From positions 34,406,621 through 34,470,620 of the forward strand of contig OY744616.1 of the NCBI GenBank assembly GCA_963556255.1: a stretch of DNA of 64,000 nucleotides. The letters are read 5' to 3'. This DNA is from Allolobophora icterica. Taxonomy: Eukaryota; Annelida; Clitellata; Crassiclitellata; Lumbricidae. The position numbers were made by a program, and so were the translations under genes. Each line of letters opens with the position of its first letter. Within the stretch, counting starts at the first letter, position 1. Positions 1-10,929 of the stretch are shown here, piece by piece. The notes under the pieces are model-generated. The model saw only the letters and a program-made list of their open reading frames with translations. It ran no database searches and was not told the origin of the DNA.

Positions 1-84
<84 letters not shown>
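1..84. repeat. (AAT)n microsatellite
   Basis: Uninterrupted ataataata from the window edge to about 84. Confidence 0.98.
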
Positions 85-435
85 TATAGGAGGAGTAGGA
101 GGACGATGCTGGGGCTGAGGATGCTGATGATGACGATGCTGAGGGTGATGATGATGAGGATGCTTCGGAAGAGGATGTTTGGGATGAGGATGAGAATGCT
201 GAGAATGAGGACCACGACGAGGATGAGAATGAAGATGTGGTTGATGAGGATGAGGGTGCTGAGGATGCGGTTGAGGATGGTGAGGCTGAGGATGCTTAGG
301 GTGAGGATGCTTGGGATGAGAATGCTGAGGATGAGGATCAGGACGAGAATGAGGGTGAAGATGAGGGTGAGGTTTATGAGGATGAGGGTGCTAAGGATAC
401 AGTTGAGGATGAGGAGGATGGCGGTCCTCTCTGTC
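85..435. repeat. GAT/GAG-rich low-complexity tract
   Basis: Built of gatgaggatgctgag-like pieces. One plus frame is acidic (Asp/Glu/Ala) for about 60 codons with a stop near 297; no start, splice sites or homology make it a gene. Confidence 0.8.
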
Positions 436-640
436 TCGATTTAGGTGTGGTATCGTAGGCGTCGATGGCTTCTTGGACGCCGAAAGTTGCCTCATTAATC
501 TCGCGGCTGGGGTCGAGTTTGATGCAGTGGCGGAGGTTGACGACGAGACCCGGGCAGACGCAGAAACGATCGCAGAGGGCCTGACGCACCTCGTGGGCCA
601 ATTCCCACGTGTCTGTTATTGATGCATAGACAACGGTTGA
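374..640 (-). CDS. Possible unknown coding fragment
   Basis: Minus strand is open from about 660 to a stop near 374. The unique part (ELAHEVRQALCDRFC, CPGLVVNLRHCIKLDPS, EATFGVQEAIDAYDTTPK) has codons strongly biased to C/G in the third position, unlike flanking DNA, and a possible acceptor ataacag just before ACACGTGGG (about 620). This could be a terminal exon or a fragment of a mobile element. I do not recognise the protein. The C-terminus runs into the low-complexity tract as a Ser-rich tail. Confidence 0.3.
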   Translation of the reverse strand, partial: STVVYASITDTWELAHEVRQALCDRFCVCPGLVVNLRHCIKLDPSREINEATFGVQEAIDAYDTTPKSRQRGPPSSSSSTVSLAPSSS

Positions 641-1106
641 TCGTAAATCGGTCTGTTGTCATGAGCTAACCTACAATTCAGGGCCTAAGGTAGAGTGTTT
701 TGTGACATAAAGTGTGCAGTTGACATTGTCGAATGTGCAGTTGACTTGTTTGGAGTGTGTAGGCCTACTGTGTAGTAAGAATTTCTTAGAGAATTAGATC
801 AAGTTAACTATATAGGCCTATACGATTTCATTCTAATAGGCCTACCTGAAATTTTCCTTACCAGTCCAAGTACAGTTTGAAAGTTTAATGAAAGGTGTGT
901 AGTTGACATTTCTGAGTATTTTAGACACTGCTACAATTCATAAGAATTTCTTTTTATAGGCCTAATGTTATTTTAAATTACTGCTTTTATCCACAGTCAA
1001 TAAATCTTAATCGAAGGCACAGAGAAATGTTTGGTGGGACCAAAATGGCGTCGCAAAGGCCTGAAGGAAATAGTGGACCATGACAGTTAATGCCTGCACA
1101 TTAGCC

Positions 1107-1810
1107 ACCTCAATTGTCCATTCCAAACTCGACTACTGCAATTCCCTTCTCAAATAAAACGCCTGCACTCAGTCCAGAATGCTCTCGCCCGCGCAGTCAC
1201 CAAAACTCCCAAATACCACCAGAGACGCGTTTACGTATAGGCGCACTAGGCGCGCGCCTAGGGCCCGTCAATCTCAGAAGGCCCCCAAACGAAGGAAAAT
1301 ATTTCTTCAATTATAAAAAATAACAGTTCTGAATTTTAAATTATTTTAAATATAAACTATTTTCTATTTTTTACAGTTCAGCATTCACATAAAAGTATTT
1401 TATTGTAATCACTAAAATCATTAAATCAAATAACTTCACATTCCTTAAAAATAGCTTCTGTAACTAATCATAATTACAGTGACAGTGTCGATGACACTGA
1501 CAAAATCGGCTTCAAGTTGAACTTCGCGGGTTTTTGCACAGCAGCACAAGTACCCGGTACCACCAGAGTCTCAGATTCTCTGTCTAAAAGTTCAGAAGGG
1601 CTCCCAAAAATGTTTGCGCCTATAGGGCCCCGTTATCTGTAAACGCGCCTCTGAATACCATCCCATAACTTCATTGGCTAATAGTCCTCAACTCATCCGT
1701 AACAAAATTGTATCTCTTACCTACAACGCCCTTCAAACCAGTTCAGCACGCTTTATACCACTAGACTTTCACACGCGTCCCGTCAGCTCGTTCTTCGAAT
1801 ATTTCGGTAC
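1107..1810 (+). mobile_element. LINE reverse-transcriptase 3' fragment, split by a hAT-like MITE
   Basis: Plus-strand translation gives VHSKLDYCNSLL then RLHSVQNALARAVTKTPKYH up to 1219, and after the MITE YHPITS...LIRNKIVSLTYNALQTSSARF from 1654. These are the C-terminal RT blocks of CR1/L2/Rex-type non-LTR retrotransposons. The inserted element is 1220-1653; removing it with one copy of its duplication restores the frame at KYHPIT. Confidence 0.85.
1220..1653. mobile_element. hAT-like MITE (434 bp) with 8-bp TSD
   Basis: Ends CAGAGACGCGTTTAC and, inverted, CAGAGGCGCGTTTAC (14/15). Flanks aataccac (1212-1219) and aataccat (1654-1661) form an 8-bp duplication with one change. There is no coding capacity inside. 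Inserted into a LINE coding region, which dates it after the LINE. Confidence 0.9.
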
Positions 1811-2282
1811 CTGGTAACAAACGACTTTAATACATTGTAACATCGATAATCTTGTCGATTTTCTTATTTATAAACATCAGGCTTGTCATTTCTGCCAAAA
1901 ATACGCCGAAAAGAAATATAAAATCGACATTTCCGATTGAACGTTTCAGAAAATACCTTTACTTCGGATAAACGCAACTCTGCAGAGACGTCTACTAACG
2001 TTACCATAGCAAATGATATTACGTCATCAGTGCCCTTTGTTTAACAATTTGACGTCATTAATCAATATCCAATCACAGAACCAATGTTGATCACGTGCAT
2101 TTCGAGTCCATTTTTCCGGGTGGCCGCGGTATCCCTCGTTCAATTCAATTCAATCACGACATTAATTAAATTCAGTAAGTATGCACAGAGTTAGGGTTAA
2201 ATTAAATTAATTTCTACTTACGCGTTGTTAAACAGAAAGCGCTAGGCCTATTACTACACGTTGATGTATTATATACATAGGC

Positions 2283-2453
2283 AGTCTTAAACCTCAAGAC
2301 CAAGACCAAGACCAAGACCTTGAACCTCAAGACCAAGACCAAGACCAAGACCTTGAACCTCAAGACCAAGACCAAGACCAAGACCTTGAACCTCGAGACC
2401 AAGACCAAGACCAAGACCTTGAACCTCAAGACCAAGACCAAGACCCAAAAAAA
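2283..2453. repeat. 33-bp minisatellite, array 1
   Basis: About five units of CAAGAC repeated four times plus CTTGAACCT (33 bp). Confidence 0.9.
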
Positions 2454-2981
2454 TCACCGTCGTATCCAGACTTCTATTCCTTACTAAAAATTGTGAAGTC
2501 GAAATACTCGTTGTTTTAATGAAAACATGAGTTTTTTCTTTTATTCAGGCAAAACAACTCTAAATGGAGACTGCAGAGAACTCCGAATTCGTAGGCCTAT
2601 TTACAAAAGTCCTTCATGCGAAATGTTATTCCAAATGCCTCTTGAATTTTATAAAACACTTTGCTCAGAATTTTCTGACCAAGACGTGACCGTGGGGCCT
2701 CATAAAAATTCTGCCATGTGAAAAACAAGGTCTACAAGTGCTGAAATCGCGAGCACACAAAGCAGCTTTTCAAGAACCGGATGTAAATGTACAAATTAAT
2801 TTGTGAGTCTGTTTTGAAATCATTCCATGGTAAATAACCGGAAGTCAAAATAATTGTCCAAAACAACAGTGAAGCCTCATTCACACCGTGTAAATACTAA
2901 AGCAATAACTGTATGCGTAATTATTGGAAAAAATTTAAAATTCTTGCCGTTAGTTAAAATTAATGACTGTTCATATTGACA

Positions 2982-3162
2982 AAAGTCTTGGTCTTGGTCT
3001 TGCAAAACCAAGACCAAGACTTTGAACCTCAAGACCAAGACCAAGACCAAGACCTTGAACCTCAAGACCAAGACCAAGACCTTTGGTCTCAAGACCAAGA
3101 CCAAGACCAAGACTTTTAAAAACGAATTCGAGTGCACTCGAGACCAAGACCTTGGTCTCGAG
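2982..3162. repeat. 33-bp minisatellite, array 2, bounded by palindromes
   Basis: Same CAAGAC/CTTGAACCT units as 2283-2453. Starts with a 16-bp inverted repeat (2982-2997 / 3008-3023) and ends in a 26-bp near-palindrome (3137-3162, ctcgagaccaag arms). Confidence 0.9.
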
Positions 3163-3187
3163 GACAACAAGACTGTACATAGGCCTA

Positions 3188-3189
<2 letters not shown>

Positions 3190-3281
<92 letters not shown>
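3190..3281. repeat. (TA)n microsatellite
   Basis: About 45 uninterrupted TA units. Confidence 0.98.
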
Positions 3282-3284
<3 letters not shown>

Positions 3285-3307
3285 CAATACAATTCTGCTA
3301 CCCGCTC

Positions 3308-4350
3308 CTTAACCTTGTTGTCGCCTTTGTAAAGGTGCTGGAGGGTGTCGCCTGTGGAGAGGCGGTGGATGGTGTCGCCCTTATAATGGTGCTGGATGAT
3401 GTCGCCTTTGTAAAGGTGCTGGATGATGTCGCCTTATGTCGCCTTTGCAAAGGTGCTGGATGATCTCGCCTTTGTAAAGTTGCTGGTTGATATCGCCTGC
3501 GAAGAGGTGCTGTTGATATCGCAGGCGAAGAGGTGCTGGATGACGTCGCCTGTGAAGAGGCGCTGTATGATGTCGCCTGTGAAGAGGCGCTGGATGATAT
3601 CGCCTGTGAAGAGGCACTAGATGATGTCGCCTTTGTAAGGGTGTTGAAGGGTGTCGCCTGTGAAAGGCGCTGGATGATGTAGTCTGTGAAGCGGCGCTGG
3701 ATGATATTGCCTGCGAAGTGGTGCTGGATGATGTCGCCTTTGTAAGGATGTGTTGGAAGCTGTCATCTTTCTAAAGGTGCTGGAGGATGTCGCCTTTATA
3801 AAGTTACGGGAGGGTGTCGCCTGTGAAGATTCGCTGCATGATGTCGCCTGTGAAGAGACACTGCACAATGTCGCCTGTGAAGGGCGCTGTATGATGTCGC
3901 CTATGGAGAGACGCTGGATGATATCGCCTGTGAAGAGGCGCTGGATGATGTCGTCTGTTAATAGGCGCTGGATCCTGTCGCCTGTGAAGAGGCGCTGGAT
4001 GATATCGCCTGTGTAGAGGCACTGGATTATGTCGCCTGTGAAGAGGCGCTGGATGATGTCGCCTGTGAAGAGGCGCTGGATGATATCGACTGTGAAGATT
4101 CGCTGGATGATGTCGCCTGTGAAGAGACACTGCACGATGTCGCTTGTGGAGAGGCGCTGGATGATATCGCCTGTGTAGAGGCACTGGATTATGTCGCATG
4201 TGAAGAGGCGCTGGATGATGTCGCCTGTGAAGAGGCGCTGGATGATGTCGCCTGTGAAGAGGCGCTGGATGATGCTGCCCTTATAAGGGTGTTGAATTAT
4301 ATCGCCTTTTTAGAGGTGCTGGGTGATGTTGCCTGTGAAGAAGCCCGTCA
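3308..4350. repeat. 27-bp minisatellite, ~38 units
   Basis: Units of type gtcgcctgtgaagaggcgct plus ggatgat. Each unit holds the short inverted repeat CGCCT...AGGCG. Because 27 is divisible by 3, several frames stay open by chance in both strands; no real gene is implied. Confidence 0.93.
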
Positions 4351-5164
4351 GTAAAAGGTTTTCTGTTTATTAAAAATGCAGTTTAATTTCATTGGTTTCT
4401 TCGTTGTCTCAATTTCATGCACATCACAAAAGTTTCTTCCTTATTTCATTTCTTCGAAATTCTTTTTTTTATTGATAATCTGCGTAACAATGCAAATCGT
4501 AATCTCGAGATTTCTACAGCGCCCGAAAAAAGTGAAGTTGCGGGAGCCAGCTTATTCGCAGGCGCTTAGCAAAAGAAAATCGCTAGGCGTAAAAATCGGT
4601 TCCAGATCACGATACTTGTAAGGGATATGGCAAGCTTATAGGCTACGTCAACCAATCTCGCCGCTCACCCTTTATAAGTGCCTGATCAGTCTCATCTGTT
4701 TTTCACCCCTCAGGCTTTCCATTCCAAATGAAGCTCATATCTTCACGAACTAATATCTTAACCCACCGAATATCCGCCTTCAATCGTAATCGTAGTCTCC
4801 AAACTTCTAAAGCGCCACTCAAGGCCAAGCGCAGAGCACCATGCAGCCTATTCACGATCAAAGGGAGTTTTCCAGAGAGTAGTCGATCCAGAGTAAGTCC
4901 AAGTCCAGTTACCATGGGGGCAGGTCAAGAGAGGAGGCAGAGCAGCTGTTAAGGCGGGTGTCGTTTAGGGCGAGTAGAACTGGAAGGCGGAGGATCAGAT
5001 GAGCCAAGGTAGGCTAGAGTTCTTGAAAAGGGGAGACTTCAGTTTGAGTGGAAAGCCCGAGGTTGATCGATAGATAGCTAGAGGTTACAGGTTAAAGGCT
5101 TTGCCCATACTCGTTTTTCGAGCGTCGGGCCCGGTGCTGATCCACCGGTGTTAAGACATCAGCC
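4351..5164. other. No gene seen
   Basis: Unique-looking sequence with short duplicated phrases (aatcgtaatc...ctacagcgcc near 4500 and 4790). Small open frames only. Confidence 0.5.
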
Positions 5165-5376
5165 CTTAGGTGGCATTGCCATACATCGGCGGTAGGTGGC
5201 CAGGTCTAAATTTCCGAAAAACCCAAGCTACCGGCGCAGTGAAACTGTTACTCATTTTGCTGCTGCCCTCTAGGGAGTAGAGGGCTGAGTTGACCTTTGT
5301 GGAGCTAGCGGATTTGGAGCCCGCTACCTTCTGCTCTTCGTGCCAGTGTGTTACCAATCAGCTATCGCCCCGCCTC
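5165..5376 (-). mobile_element. tRNA-derived SINE
   Basis: On the minus strand the head reads ggggcgatagctgattggta (A-box-like), with gtagcgggctccaaatcc as a B-box-like element about 35 bases later, then a non-tRNA body. Polymerase III promoter features but no cloverleaf. The 5392-5940 MITE lies directly beside it. Confidence 0.6.
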
Positions 5377-5391
5377 TGCTAGAGGAGCATG

Positions 5392-5940
5392 CATACCCCT
5401 AAGCCGTAATTTTTCTGGTTAACGGCTGGCTTGAGCAAATTTACGGCTGGTTTTTCGGCTAGCCGTAAAAGCGTGTAAGCTACCTTTTCGGCTAGCCGTA
5501 AAAATGCGCAAACTACCTCTTTCGGCTATTAGTGCATCACTAATTAGCCGAACACAGTAGGCCTATTACATTTGACATTAGGGCCTACTTTTAAATTGAC
5601 AGGTGGGCAACATTCTCTTAGTGTGAAAAAATCTGAGAAATAAATTCAAATAATTATGTTTAGAAATAATTGAAAACGGCATTTCATGTTTCCAGTGAAC
5701 GATTAGACGGCCGTGTAACAGACGTCAGCACTCACCGCTCATTGTGCAATAAGTAAAAACTAGCAAGCGTGGAAACTTTATAATACAGCTGTGTGCATGT
5801 TACTAGCCGAACTTTTTCCGGCGGCTGGCCGTGAAATAACTCTCGGCGGTTTTTCGGCTAAGCCGCAAAATTTCTGGCGGTTTATCGGCTTGCAGAACTT
5901 TTTTCGGCTCGGCGGCTAACGGCGGCGGCTTAGGGGTATG
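5392..5940. mobile_element. hAT-like MITE (549 bp) with perfect 15-bp TIRs and 8-bp TSD
   Basis: Perfect inverted ends CATACCCCTAAGCCG (5392-5406 and 5926-5940) between identical flanks ggagcatg (5384-5391, 5941-5948). The interior is non-coding and built of many ttcggctagccgtaaa-like sub-repeats in both orientations, as in satellite-bearing MITEs. Confidence 0.93.
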
Positions 5941-5948
5941 GGAGCATG

Positions 5949-6969
5949 AACTAAATGAACTCGATCGCCATTCTTCAAAAGTTTACCATCTTGAAACAAG
6001 CGTCAGAAGCGCTCATAGTAGCTGCTGATCCAACAACAGTAACATTTAACATCAATTGTCTATTTTGTAAAATGTGAGCGTTTGACTGGCATGGATACTT
6101 ACTTACTTACCTACCTACCAGAAAAAGATGATAATTTTATACCCCGTATTCTCTACAAGAATGCCTATTGATGTTAATCAGCTGCTCGTGTAGCTTGTTC
6201 TAGTGTCGTTATGTCAGCTATGATGTTTCAGTAAACGAGTATTCATTCATACTTACTAAGTTACATGCGATATAATGAATATCAAGTAAGTAATGACTCT
6301 TAAGGTATGCTGTTGAAAATATGAATAATTAATTTTATATACATCGGCAGTGAAGTTTTGTTTCTGATGTGTACGTTTGTTGTGGATTGTACGCAACTTT
6401 TAGCTTGATAACAAGTTGTCAGGTATTTTGACTGAGTCGTCTGATTTTTATTTGATATTTTCTTGCGTATAAATTGTTTGACCTTATGAGATTATTCGTG
6501 GTTTGTGCAGAATTAACGTTTCTCAATATTAGCTTAGCGTTCAGTGGAGGGGTCTAAATGTGGGGCACTGAAGCGGTGACTTATGCGATATATCATCTGT
6601 CAATGTCACGAGGTAGCGTAATATATTCCGTCCTCTTCGCACAGTCAACATATGATTAAAGCAGTTACATTTGTACAGCAAAAGGACAGCATTGCTTTAT
6701 TAAAATCGAGAATCTTTTGATGATTGTGGCGTGTACTGGCGGTGTATTCAATCGTACAAAGTACTGAATAGAGTTTTAACAGTGTTAATTTGGCGGCGAT
6801 GGACATTAATGGTTAGAATTGGTTATTGGTTAAGAGGTTACTCTTTTGTTATTGGAGTAATGATACTTTAATTTCCATTCCAATGCAGTTAGCTCGTCTC
6901 AATCGTGAGGTAACAGATAAGGTACTATGATTCTTGATTAAAACAATGGTTTAACCAGCTATATAATGT
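5949..6969. other. No gene seen
   Basis: AT-rich DNA; only a short cttacttacctacc stretch near 6100 stands out. Confidence 0.5.
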
Positions 6970-8270
6970 AATGTAATCACAGCTTTATATAGCGCCTCTT
7001 CAAGAAAACTCATCAGAGGCGCTCTCTCGACTGGAAATCTAGGATTTAACAAAATGGTTTTCAAACGTTTTCAGAATAGAGGTAAAGAAAGACCGAGAAG
7101 CTCATGTTGTAAGATGCTAGGTAACCTATCCCAGAAAGTTGGGCTGACCACAGCGAACCTTCTGTGATGTACTGTGGATGTTCTGGTTGAGGGAACAACC
7201 AGGTCATCCTGTGCAGCAGAGCGAAGAAATCTTCGGCCAGTAATCAATGGATGCACACGAGACACAACTCTCTAAGATAAGATGGAGCGAGCCCACAAGG
7301 CAATTATGCATAAGCATTAGGATCTTATAAGGAATTGATGAATTTTATTCTTTGATTGTGTTTCAAAAACATTTACTAAACTAAAACCACTAATTAGTCG
7401 TCACACTGAACATGTTATATGTAAACTACAGCGTTCTGCCTGTTGTATTTGAAATAAACGAATATACATGCATACATAGTCAATGCGTTTGTGCATTGGC
7501 AGTCTGCAATTCCTCCTGCATGAAGCTGGATATTTACCCAAATCCAGGTATGCCTCCAATCAGATGGGCTGCAGTATTTAAGATGGATGTACACTTGTAC
7601 AGTTTGTTAATGCGGGAGAGAGTACACCCTTGATACACAGCGTTGCCATAATCAACCCTTGAGCATACGAATGCAAGCATGATGGTCGAGGCAGCTTGAG
7701 TTGTAAGCGAGCGTCATATCGTGCATATCTGGTGCAGGACATTCTACATACTCTTCCCACATGCTTGGAAAAGGTCAATTCCTTGTTCAAGGTCATGCCC
7801 AAATCATGCACAATACTAGGAAAGAAATCCCAAGGAAATGATGCTGCAAACTAGGCAAATCATTTTTACAGATCTGCCTACTGGTACCAAGCCAGATGAA
7901 CTGGGTTTTTCCGGGGTTCAGCCTGAGGTGGTTGGATAACATCCAGGCAGAGAGCTCCTCCAATGTCTGAAACATTTTCTCCACCATGGAGATAGCCTCT
8001 ACGGCTGGTCCTTGAACGTGTGCCTGGGTATCGTCTGCATATTGATGAACCTTGCTGGCTTGAGTCGGCGGTGTAGAGAATATACAGTAGAGGGAACCCT
8101 GCAGTAGACCAAGTGGGACCATGGATCAGTCAGACCTTGTTGAACCAAAAACCACAGCGTGAGCGCTCAGAGAGGTATGAACGCAACCAGGAGAGATCAC
8201 AACCCACGACACCAAATGACTTTTCAAAGCACTCTAATAGACACTCTGCCATAGAGTGTCTATTGTAGTG
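6970..8270 (-). mobile_element. Degenerate non-LTR retrotransposon, RT 3' half plus 3' UTR
   Basis: Minus strand, 5' to 3': SFGVVGCDLSWLRSYLSERS (near 8200), a degraded PQGS box, HQYADDTQ (YADD catalytic motif) near 8045, HLRLNPGKTQFIWLG, DLGMTLNKELTFSKHV near 7790, then VVPSTRTSTVHHRRFAVVSP and FWDRLP near 7150. These are RT blocks of CR1/Rex-like LINEs, frameshifted. The 3' end is the AGCGCCTC...GAGGCGCT hairpin at 6988-7022 followed by a TGTAATGTAATC-type tail. Confidence 0.85.
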
Positions 8271-8395
8271 TATGAAACTTTAAGTTAGAACATTTTCACT
8301 CTGCTATTTAGGTTTATGCCAAGCCCATTTTCATGTTCTGACTGTTATTCCCAGACAACCACGTTCATTTGGCCCACAGCAGGCCCACATTATGC

Positions 8396-8431
8396 CATTG
8401 GACCCACTTTACGTCCAAAGTGGGTCCAATG
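8396..8431. repeat. Perfect 15-bp hairpin
   Basis: cattggacccacttt (8396-8410), six-base loop, aaagtgggtccaatg (8417-8431). Confidence 0.9.
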
Positions 8432-9084
8432 AAGATGGATGTCAGCCCTGTTACCTTCCACTCTGCAGTTTTGTCAGCTTTTATTAATCATCTTTCTGCC
8501 ATGCCATCCTGAATGATAGAAGTTGTATATTGTAACTGAAGTTAAGTCACACATGATGACTTCTGAGAGGCTAATGTTGCAACACAGAAGCAGTGAATAT
8601 GGAGCCGACTTGTAATAACTGAGTTCATCTCTTCTATAAATCCGCCTTCTTATCCACTTGTTACCTGTGACTGTCTTCTGCATTTGCTCAAACCATTTCA
8701 GCTAAACATTTAAGTTTATTTTGATTTACAGAAAATTGTTTATAATTTTTTTTGCCATTTATTGAAACACTGAAACAGAGGTAACAGTAACAGATAGTAG
8801 AGACAATTAAAACTTGTGTACTACTGTTGAAGTGTTAAAAGGACAAAGCAAAAGGGTCATTAGACCTGCTTGGTTCAGGGTTGTCCCTTTTGCATTGGAA
8901 GTTATACGTAATAACAATATCTGTTATTCAGATCCGTTACTTTCTCATGGCAAGAAGTATTTCTGAATCAGTCATGAAAGATTCTGAAGAAAATGGGTTA
9001 CATTTAATAGTCAAATTTTGAAGACTGCGGAGAATAATTAGTTGGCAAGAAAACATTTGAGAATCCTAAAATTAAAGGCATTTG

Positions 9085-9235
9085 TCCATTCTGGAAATAA
9101 TTCCCATTTCAGTTCTAATTCCAGTTATGAAATAATGTCAGTTCCAATTCCAGTTCTGAAGTTAAATTAGTTCTAATTCAGCTCTGAAATAATTTCTATA
9201 AATTTCCGTTCTCTTTAGTGTTTTTCAGTTCTTGT
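9085..9235. repeat. End-less relative of the 9745-10052 MITE interior
   Basis: Shares long near-identical segments with 9822-9965, including catttcagttctaattccag and gttctgaagttaaatt. It has no recognisable terminal repeats, so it is a fragment or older copy of the same family. Confidence 0.75.
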
Positions 9236-9744
9236 TCTGTTCTCATGGGCAGTTTCTGTGTTCCTATTGTTCTGATATTGTCAGTCTTTAGAGTCAAAAT
9301 TTCAATGCATGCCAACTGAGCACATGAATCATTTTAAGACAAAGACAGATTCAGACCAGATCAGTCGTTTTCACTGACTTAATTTGCTGACTAATCTTGT
9401 GTCAGATCGTACTGTTGTAGACTATGTAGTGTATTCTGTTATAGCAAAACATTTATGTGGCATCTTGCTGTAGCCCCTGAGTAACTTGTAGTTATGAATG
9501 TAGTATTTGCTTTGGTACTGATCTGTAGAGTTATTCTCTGTGTTCACCTGCAGTTTCAAATAATCTGTGACCAGATTCAGTTTATTTAGGTTGGTCTGTT
9601 AATTAGGCCAATGTGTGACACTTTCCAATCTTTTCCAGGCTTTTAATCTTCCCTCAAAGACTGACTAGTTTCCAAACGTTCAGACCAATTGGATTACGTG
9701 GAATTGGAATGCTGTTGATTTATATATACATCATGCCATGATAG

Positions 9745-10052
9745 CAGTGATATTTCAGTTCTAAAAATAATTCCTTATTTTAATTCTGTTCCAAGGATCA
9801 AATTTCAGTTCTAATTCTACTCCCATTCTGGAAATAATTCCCATTTCAGTTCTAATTCCAGTTCTGAAGTTAAATTGGTTCTAATTAAGTTCTCTAATAA
9901 TTTCTATTCTTTATCCGTTCCCTATAGCATATTTCAGTTCTCGTTCTATTCTCGTTCTCAAAATAATTTCAAATTTTCATTCTTATTTGCATTAACGGAA
10001 ATTGCTAATTTTACTTACTTCTAATTCCTATTTCCGTTAAAAAATATCACTG
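9745..10052. mobile_element. hAT-like MITE (308 bp) with 8-bp TSD
   Basis: Inverted ends CAGTGATATTT (11 bp perfect) with identical flanks catgatag (9737-9744, 10053-10060). The interior is a monotonous T-rich run of ttcagttctaattcc-like pieces. Confidence 0.9.
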
Positions 10053-10259
10053 CATGATAGTCACGATGACTTGGTGGCTTCTCTCAGTGGTTTACTCATT
10101 TGCTTGTGCTTCTGTGATACATGTGATATTTTTTCATATTTCTACATGTGTTTGCATTCCTACTTGAGTGCGTAACCTGATAAAGCCAAGCGAGATGTGT
10201 AGGGCTCAGTATGCTGCTGCCAGTGGTTTTTGGCTACAGTTTGTATAGTTACTGTAGAT

Positions 10260-10870
10260 GTTGGAAGAATAGATCTGAATTGTGATTCTGAGCTAGTTGT
10301 TGTCATTTTATGTTTGGTGTGGTCCCTGCCAGGGCAGAAATTTGTGTTGAAATTCTGCTCCATCTGTGCCTCACCCCTAGCCATCTCATCTATAATGGGT
10401 ACACTGGCCTACACTGTCAGTGGGTAGATGAGATGGCAAGGACCAGGGGCAGATCCAGAAGGTTTACAAGGGGGCAAAAAAATTTTTAGGAATTCATCTC
10501 CAAAAAAAATTGAGGACCTTTTTTTAGTCATTAATCTCCATGTTTCGTTTACTCGTCTACGGGGGGCCATCTCATCTCCTGTGTGATGAAAATCAAATGG
10601 GGAGCAATTATTTCGTCATCATTTTCTCTTCTACTTCGTGGTGACGGGGGCCACGTCCTGTATGGCCCCTCTGGATCCGCCTCTGGCAAGGACGAGGACT
10701 GGCCATCTGCCCTCATATGCCAAGGCTAAGAAAAGGAAGTAGGTAACACTTCGCCCATGGCTGCCTCTTGGGTTAGCTTTACAAGGGACTGCTCTTAGAA
10801 CTTCTTCTTGGTCTCTAAATGTTGAAATGCAGTTTTGCAAGCCATATGTACAGAAAGAACACTATAACAT
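10260..10870 (+). repeat. Dispersed repeat family, copy 1 (with MITE inserted)
   Basis: Homologous to the reverse complement of 24490-24760: shared phrases gggcagaaatttgt, tctgctccat, gaggactggcca, gccctcatatgcc, aggctaagaaaa and caagggactgctctt. Interrupted by the MITE at 10444-10685. Not assigned to a known class. Confidence 0.8.
10444..10685. mobile_element. hAT-like MITE (242 bp) with 8-bp TSD, inserted in a dispersed repeat
   Basis: Ends CAGGGGCAGATCCAGA and, inverted, CAGAGGCGGATCCAGA (14/16), a classic hAT end. Perfect duplication gcaaggac (10436-10443, 10686-10693). The related repeat at 24490-24760 is uninterrupted at the homologous point. Confidence 0.93.
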
Positions 10871-10929
10871 TTTCGTGGACTGTTTCTTTTACTTATTTTT
10901 ATCAATTGATGTTGTCTAGCAACTGTACA

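Noticed and set aside
3308..4350. Several overlapping open frames on both strands (DVACEEALD-type repeats)
   Set aside because: The 27-bp unit is divisible by three, so frames stay open in both strands; no start context, splice sites or homology.
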